A DNA stretch of 64,000 nt from Meiothermus hypogaeus (GCF_003574035.1 NZ_QWKY01000005.1:31846-95845); one strand, 5' to 3'. Positions 53,644 to 61,502 are shown, counted from the first letter of the stretch. A program made the numbers and translations. Notes: a model not told the origin generated them from the letters alone.

Positions 53644-54015
53644 GTGCTGGATAGCTTGGTGCTGCTGCACCCTCTCTTCCGCGGGTCAGGCTATCAGGAG
53701 GTTTCGCGCAAGCTCAACGGCGCTTATCGGCTTTTGGTAGGGGCTCCGACCCTGCCAGAAACAGCTATAGTTCCGATTCGTTGGGAGGGTGACACAGAGC
53801 TACTCCTGTTGAAAGACTTATTGCGTCGCCGCCGGCAAGAAGCAGTGCCTTTTGCTAAGGAACATTACCACGAAGCCCACGCGGCCTTCCGGCGCTCTGG
53901 CACGGGCCGCCCCGCGGCCCGCAACTCTGGCGACTGCCTGAGCTGCGCGGTGGCCAAGGTAAGCGGCCTGCCCCTGGCCTGCGTGGGCGACTTCGCCCAG
54001 ACCGACCTGTCATGA
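53644..54015 (+). CDS. VapC-like PIN-domain ribonuclease inside the csm operon
   Basis: 123 aa from GTG 53644 (TTG 53638 also possible). The PIN fold acidic residues can be placed: VLDS at the N-terminus, PETAIV with the Glu, then FRRSGTGRPAARNSGDCLSCAVAKVSGLPL and GDFAQTDLS, which is the standard VapC C-terminal pattern (RxxxGxxx..NxGDC...A...G.PL...DF..TD). Slight departures (RNSGDC, VGDF for GDDF) suggest drift. VapC toxins cut tRNA or rRNA. It lies between csm5 and cas6 and overlaps the cas6 start (ATGA), so it is cotranscribed with the CRISPR operon while the pair also has its own promoter. Confidence 0.72.
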   Translation: MLDSLVLLHPLFRGSGYQEVSRKLNGAYRLLVGAPTLPETAIVPIRWEGDTELLLLKDLLRRRRQEAVPFAKEHYHEAHAAFRRSGTGRPAARNSGDCLSCAVAKVSGLPLACVGDFAQTDLS

Positions 54016-54800
54016 TTCTCGCGGCCCTCGTCCTCCCCTTAGAAGGCCCCGCCCGCCCCGACCCCGACGGCTGGCGCGGCCTGGTGTACGGCATGCTCAA
54101 GGAAATAGACCCCGAACTGCACGCGGCTCAGTCCAACCCTTTCAGCCTGGGGCTAGGTGGGGCCGAGGGGCAGTGGTGGGTTCGGATTGGCCTTCTGGAT
54201 GAGGGGCTGTATGCCCGGCTCTCGCCCCGCTTGTTTGGCCTGGTGGGCCAGAGCGTCAAGTTGAAGGCGTCCTTCAGGGTTAAGGCTGTGTTGCAGGAAG
54301 AGCACCCCTGGGCCGGCGTGAGCACCTATTCCCGGCTTTTCCAGGGGCAGGCTTCGGCCAGCCTGGGCCTGCACTTTGCCAGCCCCACCTTCTTCCGCCG
54401 CAAGGGAAACAGCTACCCCCTGCCCGAGCCCAGGCTGGTTTTTGAATCGCTCACCCAGCGCTGGAACGCCTTTGCCCCGGTCAAAGTACCCCCCGAACTG
54501 GCCGAAACCTGGGAGCGGGCGACCATTACCCACCTCCAGGGCCACACCCAGGCTATCCGGCCCAACTCAGACGAACGGGGGGTGGGCTTTGTGGGCCGGG
54601 TGGTGTATCACCTGCCCGCTGCCAAGCCCACCGAGGCCCAGTGGATGCAGGCTTTGGGGCGGTTCGCTTTTTATGCCGGGGTGGGGGCCAAGACCAGCCT
54701 GGGGTTTGGGCGGGTGCGGGGGTTTGACCCACTACGAGAAAAAAGGAGGTCTGATGAACCGGAACAAGGAGCGCTTACGGGAGCTTTGGGAGAAGTATAA
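54012..54800 (+). CDS. cas6: Cas6 crRNA-processing endoribonuclease
   Basis: 262 aa with two ferredoxin-like halves. DPELHAAQSNPFSLGLG near residue 35 has the likely catalytic His, and GRFAFYAGVGAKTSLGFGRVRGF is the C-terminal glycine-rich loop that holds the repeat RNA. It should cut the repeat to leave the 8-nt ATTGCAAC tag. The end of the protein after GRVRGF (about 20 residues) overlaps the next gene by 47 bp and looks unlike the family, so a longer tail may have been gained. The start overlaps the VapC stop. Confidence 0.9.
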   Translation: MILAALVLPLEGPARPDPDGWRGLVYGMLKEIDPELHAAQSNPFSLGLGGAEGQWWVRIGLLDEGLYARLSPRLFGLVGQSVKLKASFRVKAVLQEEHPWAGVSTYSRLFQGQASASLGLHFASPTFFRRKGNSYPLPEPRLVFESLTQRWNAFAPVKVPPELAETWERATITHLQGHTQAIRPNSDERGVGFVGRVVYHLPAAKPTEAQWMQALGRFAFYAGVGAKTSLGFGRVRGFDPLREKRRSDEPEQGALTGALGEV

Positions 54801-56217
54801 GAGCCTTTTGGGTCAGAGCAACCCTCGAGTTGAGCTAACTCCCCAGGCAAAAGAAGCCCAGGAACTCTATAAAAACCAGATTTGGCCCCTGACAAAAGAG
54901 GGCTTTACAGATAAGGGTATACAGGATTACGCAGCTTCCTTTCATACTGTGGGAACTACTCCGGAGCCAGTTATCTTATCAGCGAAAGCCTTAAACGCCG
55001 AGAAAGTATATCTGTTGCATACTGCAGACACAGAGAGGCAGTGCAAAACAATCGAAACCGAGCTTGGATGGAGTGTTGATCGAATCAAAACTGTGTTGGT
55101 CAGCCGTAGTGACCCAGAGGACATCTACAGGCAAGTACGTCAAGTAGTGGATGGTCTATCACCCGGTGCAGCTCTCGCTTTTGATCCCACAGGGGGTACC
55201 AAAGCGATGGTTGCAGGGTTGGCCATGTTTGCCTTTTCGCTGGCGGAGGAAGGTCGAACCTCGCATGTGTACTACGTAGATAACGAAGAGTACGACGATC
55301 AGCTTCGCCGCCCGGTAGCAGGAACAGAGTTCTTGAAACGCCTCGAGAACCCCCGCGAGGTAATACCCGATTGGCTCTACTACCGTGCTAGAGAAGCGTA
55401 TTCACAAGGCGATTTCTCGCGAGCAAAACAGAATTTTAACCATGCGGCAGAGCGAGAAGGTAGGGCACACAGCCTCGAGGCGGTTTTGTCGGAAGCTTAT
55501 GAATCCATAGACACTGCACAGTTTGTGCCAGCAAAAACAAAGCTAGAAGAGCTGCTCAATCTTTTACAAAGGCATCCATATAAACAAAGCCCCCTCGCCA
55601 AGTACACCGATGCTATGGGCGCTCAAAAGGAGGGGCTCGAGGCTATTATTCAGCTTACAGCTACGCTGTCTGGAAAAGAACGAAGTATAGCTCTACTTGC
55701 GGAACCGATCATGGTAGCCTGGACGTTAGCAGCCCTCGAGTTTATGGCTGGACGAAGGCTAAAGGCGGGCCGTATCGCCGAAGCTGTGCTGCTGCGTTAC
55801 CGGGCCCTCGAACTGTTTTTTCAACACCGACTTGCGCACAGGAACTTCGATACTGCAAAGCCAGACTTTGAGAAGTTATGCACTGAGCTCAATACGACCC
55901 TCGAGGCTCTCGATGAGAGGTACCAAGATGAACGTAAAGCTGCAGGGGCAAAGCCAGATGAGGGGTTGGAGCAAAAAAGCGCTGTAGACTTCACCACCGC
56001 TTTCTTTTTACTCCGAGCCCTTGGAGACAAGGCAGCATTGGCTGTAAATGCCAACAAAATTGTAGGTTTAGCCAAAGCTCGCAATAGCTCGGTTTTTGCC
56101 CACGGCTTTGAACCACCCAACGAAAACCTAGCGAAAAACTTAGCCCAAGCCCTGGAAGATTTGGAGCGGGAAGGAGAACTACCGAAGGTGGTGTTTGAAC
56201 CAATCCCTCTTGCATGA
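54754..56217 (+). CDS. CARF/HEPN ancillary nuclease, Cas02710 type (copy 2)
   Basis: 487 aa from ATG 54754 behind AAGGAGG; the open frame extends upstream through cas6 but that part is shadow. CARF-like domain: VYLLHTADTERQCKTIETEL and ALAFDPTGGTKAMVAGLAMFAF near residue 143. HEPN motif RNSSVFAHG near residue 442. It belongs to the same TIGR02710 family as 29154-30380 but diverges strongly and is about 80 residues longer. Its DNA is visibly richer in A and T than its neighbours (many AAA, ATA, TTA codons), which suggests separate acquisition. Expected role: RNase switched on by cyclic oligoadenylate from Cas10. Confidence 0.85.
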   Translation: MNRNKERLRELWEKYKSLLGQSNPRVELTPQAKEAQELYKNQIWPLTKEGFTDKGIQDYAASFHTVGTTPEPVILSAKALNAEKVYLLHTADTERQCKTIETELGWSVDRIKTVLVSRSDPEDIYRQVRQVVDGLSPGAALAFDPTGGTKAMVAGLAMFAFSLAEEGRTSHVYYVDNEEYDDQLRRPVAGTEFLKRLENPREVIPDWLYYRAREAYSQGDFSRAKQNFNHAAEREGRAHSLEAVLSEAYESIDTAQFVPAKTKLEELLNLLQRHPYKQSPLAKYTDAMGAQKEGLEAIIQLTATLSGKERSIALLAEPIMVAWTLAALEFMAGRRLKAGRIAEAVLLRYRALELFFQHRLAHRNFDTAKPDFEKLCTELNTTLEALDERYQDERKAAGAKPDEGLEQKSAVDFTTAFFLLRALGDKAALAVNANKIVGLAKARNSSVFAHGFEPPNENLAKNLAQALEDLEREGELPKVVFEPIPLA

Positions 56218-57185
56218 CCCTCCACCTCACCGAGCAGTCCTCCACCTTGCGCCTACGCCAGGGCCGCTTGCTGGTGGAACTGGACGAGCAAATCCTGGCC
56301 GAACTCCCCGCCCGCAAGGTGCGGGGGGTGGTGGTCTGGGGCAACGTGCGGCTGACCACCCCGGCGCTGGCCTTTTTGCTGCGCCAGGGCGTGCCGGTGC
56401 TCTACGCTACCCTGGACGGTCAGCTCTACGGCCAGGCCATAGCTCCGCTGGGCCATTCCCCCGAAGTGCTGCGGGCGCAGATGCAGGCTCAGCAAGCCCA
56501 CCTTCCCCTGGCCAGGGGGTTTGTGGAGGGTAAGCTGCGCTCGGGGCTTTCGGTGCTGGAGCGCCTGGCCCGTCAGGTGCCTGTCGAGCCGTACCTTCAG
56601 GAGCTACACGCAGCCTTGATGGCCTTGCCCCAGGCGCCTCACCTCGAGGCCCTGCGGGGCGTGGAGGGCAACGCTGCTAGGGCCTACTTTGCCGGTTTGC
56701 AGGCGGTGCTCTCTCCCTATGGTTTTTCTGGACGCAACCGCCGCCCCCCCACCGATGCCGTGAACGCTTCACTTTCGTATGGCTACATGGTGCTTTTGGG
56801 TCGCGTCCTGCTGGCCTTGCACCTGGCGGGCCTGCACCCCGAGCTGGGCCTTTTGCATGCCGAGGGCCGCCGCGCCCCTGCCCTGGCCTTCGATCTGATG
56901 GAGGAGTTTCGGGTGCCGGTGGTGGATGCTGTGGTGGTAGGGGCCTTTTTGCGCGCCGAGCTAACCCCCGAAAAACACAGCGAAGCCCGCAATGGCGGGG
57001 TATACCTCAACGATGCTGGTCGCAAAACCTTGCTGCGCCTGCTGGAGACCCGCTTTGCCCAGGAGGCCCAGCACCCCAAGGGTTTTCGCAAACCCTACCA
57101 GCAACTTATCGAGACCCAGGCTGCCCGGCTCAAGGCGGCCATCCTGGATCGCGCTACCTACACGCCCTTCTACCTGTGGAGATAA
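56214..57185 (+). CDS. cas1: Cas1 integrase
   Basis: 323 aa. Active-site residues: Glu in LRGVEGNAARAYF (about 150), His in LGLLHAEGRRAPALAFDLMEEFR (about 213) and Asp in the same segment (about 225). There is no reverse transcriptase fusion. With Cas2 it inserts new spacers at the leader end. The start overlaps the previous stop (ATGA). The last codons TGG AGA TAA are cut off from cas2 by a short MITE-like element that starts at the last base of the stop codon. Confidence 0.96.
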   Translation: MTLHLTEQSSTLRLRQGRLLVELDEQILAELPARKVRGVVVWGNVRLTTPALAFLLRQGVPVLYATLDGQLYGQAIAPLGHSPEVLRAQMQAQQAHLPLARGFVEGKLRSGLSVLERLARQVPVEPYLQELHAALMALPQAPHLEALRGVEGNAARAYFAGLQAVLSPYGFSGRNRRPPTDAVNASLSYGYMVLLGRVLLALHLAGLHPELGLLHAEGRRAPALAFDLMEEFRVPVVDAVVVGAFLRAELTPEKHSEARNGGVYLNDAGRKTLLRLLETRFAQEAQHPKGFRKPYQQLIETQAARLKAAILDRATYTPFYLWR

Positions 57186-57311
57186 TACCAGATTCGGTTG
57201 ATTCGTTACCGAACGGTAACGAATCAACCCGACCGAAGGGAGTGCTCTAGGATTCAAAAAGACAGCCTATGGGGTTTTTGGTTTTGTAAACTGTCTTTTT
57301 GAATCCGGTAT
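57185..57311 (+). mobile_element. MITE-like element, short form, copy 6, between cas1 and cas2
   Basis: 127 bp. Left hairpin arms GGTTGATTCGTTACC/GGTAACGAATCAACC with loop GAAC, right hairpin GATTCAAAAAGACAG/CTGTCTTTTTGAATC. It is flanked by a perfect 4-bp duplication TAAT. Removing the element and one TAAT restores TGGAGATAATATGCCC, so that cas1 TAA and cas2 ATG are one base apart and GGAGA serves as the cas2 Shine-Dalgarno sequence. Confidence 0.9.
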
Positions 57312-57314
57312 AAT

Positions 57315-57593
57315 ATGCCCACCGACTCGCGCTTCTTCACCATTGCCTACGACATCCCCGACGATGGCCGCCGGGTTAAGGTGGCCAACACCCTCAAAAG
57401 TTTTGGCGAGCGGGTGCAGCTTTCGGTATTCGAGTGCTGGCTGAGCCCGGCCCAACTTGGCGAACTAAAGAAGCTACTGCAAAAGAAAGCGGAGCTCTCC
57501 CAGGACAGCATCCGCATCTACCCCATTGGGGGTACGGTAGAGGTACTGGGTACGGGCCGAATCATCGAAGACCCCGACTTCCTGATTCTCTAA
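57315..57593 (+). CDS. cas2: Cas2
   Basis: 92 aa ferredoxin-like protein. FFTIAYDIPDDGRRVKVANTLKSFGERVQLSVFECWLSPAQ has the conserved first-strand Asp and the SVFE(C) motif; DSIRIYPIG follows. Forms the structural core of the Cas1-Cas2 integrase. It now has no Shine-Dalgarno sequence because of the element upstream. The element end creates TATAAT directly against the ATG, too close to give a leader containing the start codon. Expression may therefore be altered. Confidence 0.95.
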   Translation: MPTDSRFFTIAYDIPDDGRRVKVANTLKSFGERVQLSVFECWLSPAQLGELKKLLQKKAELSQDSIRIYPIGGTVEVLGTGRIIEDPDFLIL

Positions 57594-57640
57594 CCTGCGT
57601 TAAGCAAACCGTTACGCAGCCCCCAACCCCCAAAAAACCC

Positions 57641-57971
57641 GTCGCAACCGCACCCCCTTGTTGCCCAAAGCGCACAAAAGCGCCCATTGCCACACAATGG
57701 AAGCAACTTCCAAAAATGACCCATTATGTTTTGCGCAAAATGCTATAATGCACATGTCGAGCTTTTCGACGGTGCTTCTTGAAAACCAGAACGTGCGATG
57801 AAAAAGGCAAACCCGCGCTATAAAAAATCCAAAAGTGCGGATTTGTAAGCATTCATCGCAAAAACGGCCATTTTCTACTCAGTTATCCACAGGCACCTGT
57901 GGATAACTCGCTTTTCTCATAAATACCCCCCTCCAGACCCCTGTACAGGACAAGGTTTAACGGGGTATGCT
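57641..57971 (+). promoter_or_regulatory. CRISPR leader 3
   Basis: 331 bp collinear with the last 331 bp of leaders 1 and 2, with no indels. It includes TATAAT and the DnaA-box inverted repeat at 57882-57907. The upstream 47 bp of the other two leaders are not shared, so they are probably not essential. Confidence 0.85.
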
Positions 57972-58523
57972 GTCGCAAAACCTTAGCCCCGAAAGGGGAT
58001 TGCAACAGGGGCGCTGGCTGGTGCCCCAGCAGGCGGATTACTGTCGCAAAACCTTAGCCCCGAAAGGGGATTGCAACTGGAGTAGGAAATGGCTTTGCGA
58101 CGGGCCAGTTCTGCCGAGTCGCAAAACCTTAGCCCCGAAAGGGGATTGCAACGGGATTTCGCGCAATTCCTCGGCGGTAAAATGGCACTTTTGTCGCAAA
58201 ACCTTAGCCCCGAAAGGGGATTGCAACCCTGGATTGCGGTGGTAAAGAGCCTTGCCTTGTGGTCGTCGAGTCGCAAAACCTTAGCCCCGAAAGGGGATTG
58301 CAACTTAGCCAAACGGCTAAGGACACGACCATCGGTAGCTGGGTTCGTCGCAAAACCTTAGCCCCGAAAGGGGATTGCAACTGCGCTGCCCGTACCACGC
58401 TCGCCAATCTGGGGAAAACCGCGTCGCAAAACCTTAGCCCCGAAAGGGGATTGCAACAACAACACATCCAACTGCGAGCGACGCGCACCCGCCAGTCGCA
58501 AAACCTTAGCCCCGAAAGGGGAT
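57972..58523 (+). CRISPR. CRISPR array 3: 8 repeats, 7 spacers
   Basis: Same repeat; the eighth is degenerate, ending GGGGAT then AGGTAG in place of the TGCAAC tag end, which marks the trailer side. Spacer 3 (58153-58192) encodes on the minus strand KCHFTAEELREIP and is related to array 1 spacer 3. Confidence 0.97.
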
Positions 58524-58530
58524 AGGTAGC

Positions 58531-58563
58531 ACAAACCCCCGGTGTGGGCCGGGGGTTTTGTTG
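58531..58563 (+). terminator. Terminator after array 3
   Basis: ACAAACCCCCGG and CCGGGGGTTTTGT form a strong hairpin with TTTTGTTGTG after it. It probably ends the array 3 transcript and also the convergent gene at 58585-60468. Confidence 0.8.
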
Positions 58564-58584
58564 TGCTGGGACTATCGGCTTACT

Positions 58585-60468
58585 CTAAAACTCTTCGTCC
58601 CACTCCACGATGGTCTCGCTGGTCAGGCCGGGGTTGGGTTTGGCGGCGGTGCTTGCTGCGGTAGCGGCGGCTGCGGTTTGAGGAACGGTGGGGTTGCGTG
58701 AGCGCCGCAGAGGTGTGCGCTGGTTTTGTAGCAGGCCAAACTGGGCGGCGATGCCCCGCAGGCCAATGGTGGCAAAAATAATCACCAAAAACACCGTAAG
58801 TCCCCAGAACAACTGCGCTACCAGGTTTTGCTGGATGGAAAGGTTGGTGAGGACACCCAGGAAAGGCAACCGCCCGTAGCGAGAGTCGGAAAGAATAGAA
58901 CCGATGTAAGAAAGACCTTCCATCATGGCCGGGAGCAGCAGGAAGAAGAAGGCCAGCCCCAGGAAACGCCAGTACATATTGCGCCCCCCAAAGGTGAGGG
59001 TTAGCAGATACAGCGGAAAGAAGGCCAGCATCCCCGCCAGGATGAACAGAAAAGCCCTGGGGATGCCCAGGATGGTTTGCAGCAGCCAGACCTGCACGTC
59101 GTGGAAGGTACCCAGGCTTTGGCCCTCCAGGGCCAGGCCGTTCTCGAGCAACTCCCCCGAGAGCACCGTAAAGTCGCTGGTACGCAGGCCCACCGCATTT
59201 TCGGCCAGGGCAAAGACCCGGCTGGTGCGCTGGGCCAGCTCGGGTCGCAGGGCCTCGACCAAGGGTTCAATGGCGGTTTTGTAACGGGCATTCACCTGGG
59301 CCAGGGTACGGCGGGCGGTGTCGCTCTGGCCGGTCTCGGCCTGGGCCTGGGCCTCCAGCAGGCGACCGCGCACCTCGAGCAAGGCCCGCTTCCAGTCGTC
59401 GATGCTGTAGATGCCCGCTCCCGAGAGGCTATCCGCGATCCGCTCCACTTTGCGGCTATCCCTGATCAGGAAGCGCAGGTCGGCCAGCAACTGCTGGTAG
59501 GCGTCGGTGGGTATGGGGGCCGCCGCTTGAACCGGGCGTGGCGCAGGGGCAGGTTTGGGCGTAACGGGGGCCACAGGGCGGGCGGCAGGCTTGGCTGGGG
59601 GTTGGGCTGCTGCGGCCCTGGCCGGGGTTACCTCCCTGGGCGCCGGGGGAGTGCGGGGGGCTTCTAGGCGAACCCCCCCAGCAGCGGGGGGGTTTTGGGC
59701 AGTGGTGGTGGGGTTACTTCGCCGCTGGCTTTGTGGGGCCGAGGCAGCTTTCAGAAAGTTCTGGGCCTGGCTGATGAGCCCTTGTACATCGGTTTTGAAG
59801 AGGTTCAGGTTGCCGCTGGAGAGCTTGCCCAGGGCATCCACGAACCCCTTGGCCGTGAGGCCGCGGGCGCGGGGGGAGTCCTGCACAATCAGGTAAAGGG
59901 CATAGGCCCGGGTGGCCTCGAGGTAGGCCTGCACGGCGCTGGTCTGGGCCTGGGCCCGCTGGAGGGCGTTGGTAATGCCCTGGGCGTAGGTGCGCTCGAA
60001 CAGGCGACGCAGGCCGTCGAGGTTGTTGGCGGCGGCCAGGGTCTGGGCCTGGGCTTGCAGGCTATTGGGCAGCCCGCTGGCCGAGAGCACCTTGGGCAGC
60101 AGGCGGCTGGCATCGGCGCTGTTGCCGGCTGTGAGGGCGCTGAAGTAGTTGTCGTAGAGGGCCTTGCCCATAATGGCCTTGATGATCTGGATGCGGGCCT
60201 CGAGGTCGGTGTTGCTGCGGCGGGCCAGGGCCTGGCGGGCATCGGACAGCGACTGCAAAATCCCGTCGCGCAGGACCGGGGCGAGGTCGCCTGCCCCTTT
60301 GCGGAAGTCGTCCTCGGCTTTGGACAAAAGCTCTAAGGCCCGCGCAGGGTTGCTGTTTTGCAGCGAACGCACCTGATCCAGCGTGGGCGCGAGCTGGTCG
60401 TACAAGGTGATAGCCGGGGCGGCCCAGGCCACGCTCCACAGAGCGAGTATGGCAAACCAACGCTTCAT
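58585..60468 (-). CDS. Secreted/membrane protein with a Pro-Ala-rich middle
   Basis: 627 aa from ATG 60468, eight bases after AGGAGG; an ATG at 60474 is only two bases from it. Signal peptide MKRWFAILALWSVAWA, then about 230 helical residues outside the membrane, a Pro/Ala-rich linker of about 90 residues (PPAKPAARPVAPVTPKPAPA), another helical part, four membrane segments near the C-terminus (AFLFILAGMLAFFPLYLLTLTF, FLGLAFFFLLLPAMM, LVAQLFWGLTVFLVIIFATIGL) and a cytoplasmic tail. I do not recognise the family. It is cotranscribed with the roadblock-like gene 15 bp upstream, so a sensing or envelope role is possible. Confidence 0.7.
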   Translation of the reverse strand: MKRWFAILALWSVAWAAPAITLYDQLAPTLDQVRSLQNSNPARALELLSKAEDDFRKGAGDLAPVLRDGILQSLSDARQALARRSNTDLEARIQIIKAIMGKALYDNYFSALTAGNSADASRLLPKVLSASGLPNSLQAQAQTLAAANNLDGLRRLFERTYAQGITNALQRAQAQTSAVQAYLEATRAYALYLIVQDSPRARGLTAKGFVDALGKLSSGNLNLFKTDVQGLISQAQNFLKAASAPQSQRRSNPTTTAQNPPAAGGVRLEAPRTPPAPREVTPARAAAAQPPAKPAARPVAPVTPKPAPAPRPVQAAAPIPTDAYQQLLADLRFLIRDSRKVERIADSLSGAGIYSIDDWKRALLEVRGRLLEAQAQAETGQSDTARRTLAQVNARYKTAIEPLVEALRPELAQRTSRVFALAENAVGLRTSDFTVLSGELLENGLALEGQSLGTFHDVQVWLLQTILGIPRAFLFILAGMLAFFPLYLLTLTFGGRNMYWRFLGLAFFFLLLPAMMEGLSYIGSILSDSRYGRLPFLGVLTNLSIQQNLVAQLFWGLTVFLVIIFATIGLRGIAAQFGLLQNQRTPLRRSRNPTVPQTAAAATAASTAAKPNPGLTSETIVEWDEEF

Positions 60469-60483
60469 CGTCATAACCTCCTA

Positions 60484-61119
60484 CTAACGCTCTCCCACCT
60501 GGATGGCTTCGATTTTGCTCATTCGGTATAGCAATTGCCCCAGATTGGTATCTTTGCGTGTGAGCACAGCCAGGTAGCCACGGTCAAGCGGGCGTAGTAC
60601 CAGCTGAGCCTCTGCGAACACAGTGTAAAACACCTTGTAACTCCCTTTACGGTCAAGTAACCGATGCACGGTACTCAACAAGGCCACCAGGCTATCGTTA
60701 TGCACTCCCAGCCGACATTCCTGCCCGTGAACTGAATCCAGCACCACCGCCAGTACCCCCTCCCCCCGGGCCAGATCCAGCACCAGGGCCTGGCGGTCTT
60801 GCTCGCGTTCTAGGTCAACGTACTCGGTCAGGTCGGTGGTCTCGAGGGTGGGCCGGGTGGAGTTGCGCACCACCTCGACGCTGGCGGTCTGGGCTTTGAG
60901 TTGCCGCACCAGCTTTTGCAGGTCGGGTATCAGGCCGCTTACCGGGAGCACGCCGGTCAGCTCGCGCTGCAAGGGCCCCTCAAGCAGCTCTGCCCAACTG
61001 CGGGGCCCCAGCAAATCCGGCGACTGCCCCCGCAGGGCCCGCTTAAGCAGGTTGTGGGCGGCCACTGGGGAGATTACCCGCGACAGGGCCTCGATAATTT
61101 TCTGCTCGGTATCGTTCAA
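60484..61119 (-). CDS. Roadblock/LC7-like cytoplasmic protein
   Basis: 211 aa. The C-terminal part VLAVVLDSVHGQECRLGVHNDSLVALLSTVHRLLDRKGSYKVFYTVFAEAQLVLRPLDRGYLAVLTRK resembles a roadblock/LC7 (MglB-like) fold. These proteins regulate small GTPases or work as scaffolds. The N-terminal helix-rich portion is unassigned. No MglA-type GTPase is adjacent. ATG 61119 behind GGAGGG. It is first of a two-gene operon with the membrane protein. Confidence 0.6.
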   Translation of the reverse strand: MNDTEQKIIEALSRVISPVAAHNLLKRALRGQSPDLLGPRSWAELLEGPLQRELTGVLPVSGLIPDLQKLVRQLKAQTASVEVVRNSTRPTLETTDLTEYVDLEREQDRQALVLDLARGEGVLAVVLDSVHGQECRLGVHNDSLVALLSTVHRLLDRKGSYKVFYTVFAEAQLVLRPLDRGYLAVLTRKDTNLGQLLYRMSKIEAIQVGER

Positions 61120-61246
61120 CTATGCCCTCCAGGGGTGTTTATGGGCCGAAACACACAAGGCCTGTGGAAGATTATAGTGAAGCCCTTGTCAAAACCAGGG
61201 TCATCTAGTACCATACCCGTTGCCTGCTTGAACAGGCTCCGCGTTT

Positions 61247-61320
61247 TGGGGCATCGTCTAACGGCAGGACTACGGATTCTGGCTCCGTCAATCGTGGTTC
61301 GAATCCACGTGCCCCAGCCA
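61247..61320 (+). tRNA. tRNA-Gln (CUG anticodon)
   Basis: 74 nt with encoded CCA. Acceptor TGGGGCA/TGCCCCA, anticodon stem ACGGA/TCCGT with loop TTCTGGC giving CTG, T-loop TTCGAAT. It reads CAG. Confidence 0.96.
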
Positions 61321-61394
61321 GATTTATCTTGAAGAGCTGCTACCCAATGCGCCCTGACCTAAGCGCCAAGCAGCACCTCGAGATAAACCCAACT

Positions 61395-61469
61395 GGCCCC
61401 ATCGACTAGCGGTTAGGTCACCGCCCTTTCAAGGCGGCGGCAGGGGTTCGAATCCCCTTGGGGTCACCA
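61395..61469 (+). tRNA. tRNA-Glu (UUC anticodon)
   Basis: 75 nt with encoded CCA. Acceptor GGCCCCA/TGGGGTC, anticodon stem CCGCC/GGCGG with loop CTTTCAA giving TTC, T-loop TTCGAAT. It reads GAA and GAG and lies 74 bp after tRNA-Gln. Confidence 0.96.
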
Positions 61470-61470
61470 G

Positions 61471-61502
61471 AAAACCCTCGGTCTGTGCCGGGGGTTTTAG
61501 TT
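61471..61502 (+). terminator. Terminator after the tRNA pair
   Basis: AAAACCCTCGG and CCGGGGGTTTT form a hairpin directly after tRNA-Glu, followed by AGTTTT. Confidence 0.75.

Noticed and set aside
57309..57314. TATAAT at the element edge as the cas2 promoter
   Set aside because: It abuts the ATG, so a transcript starting about seven bases downstream would lack the start codon. Kept only as a remark.
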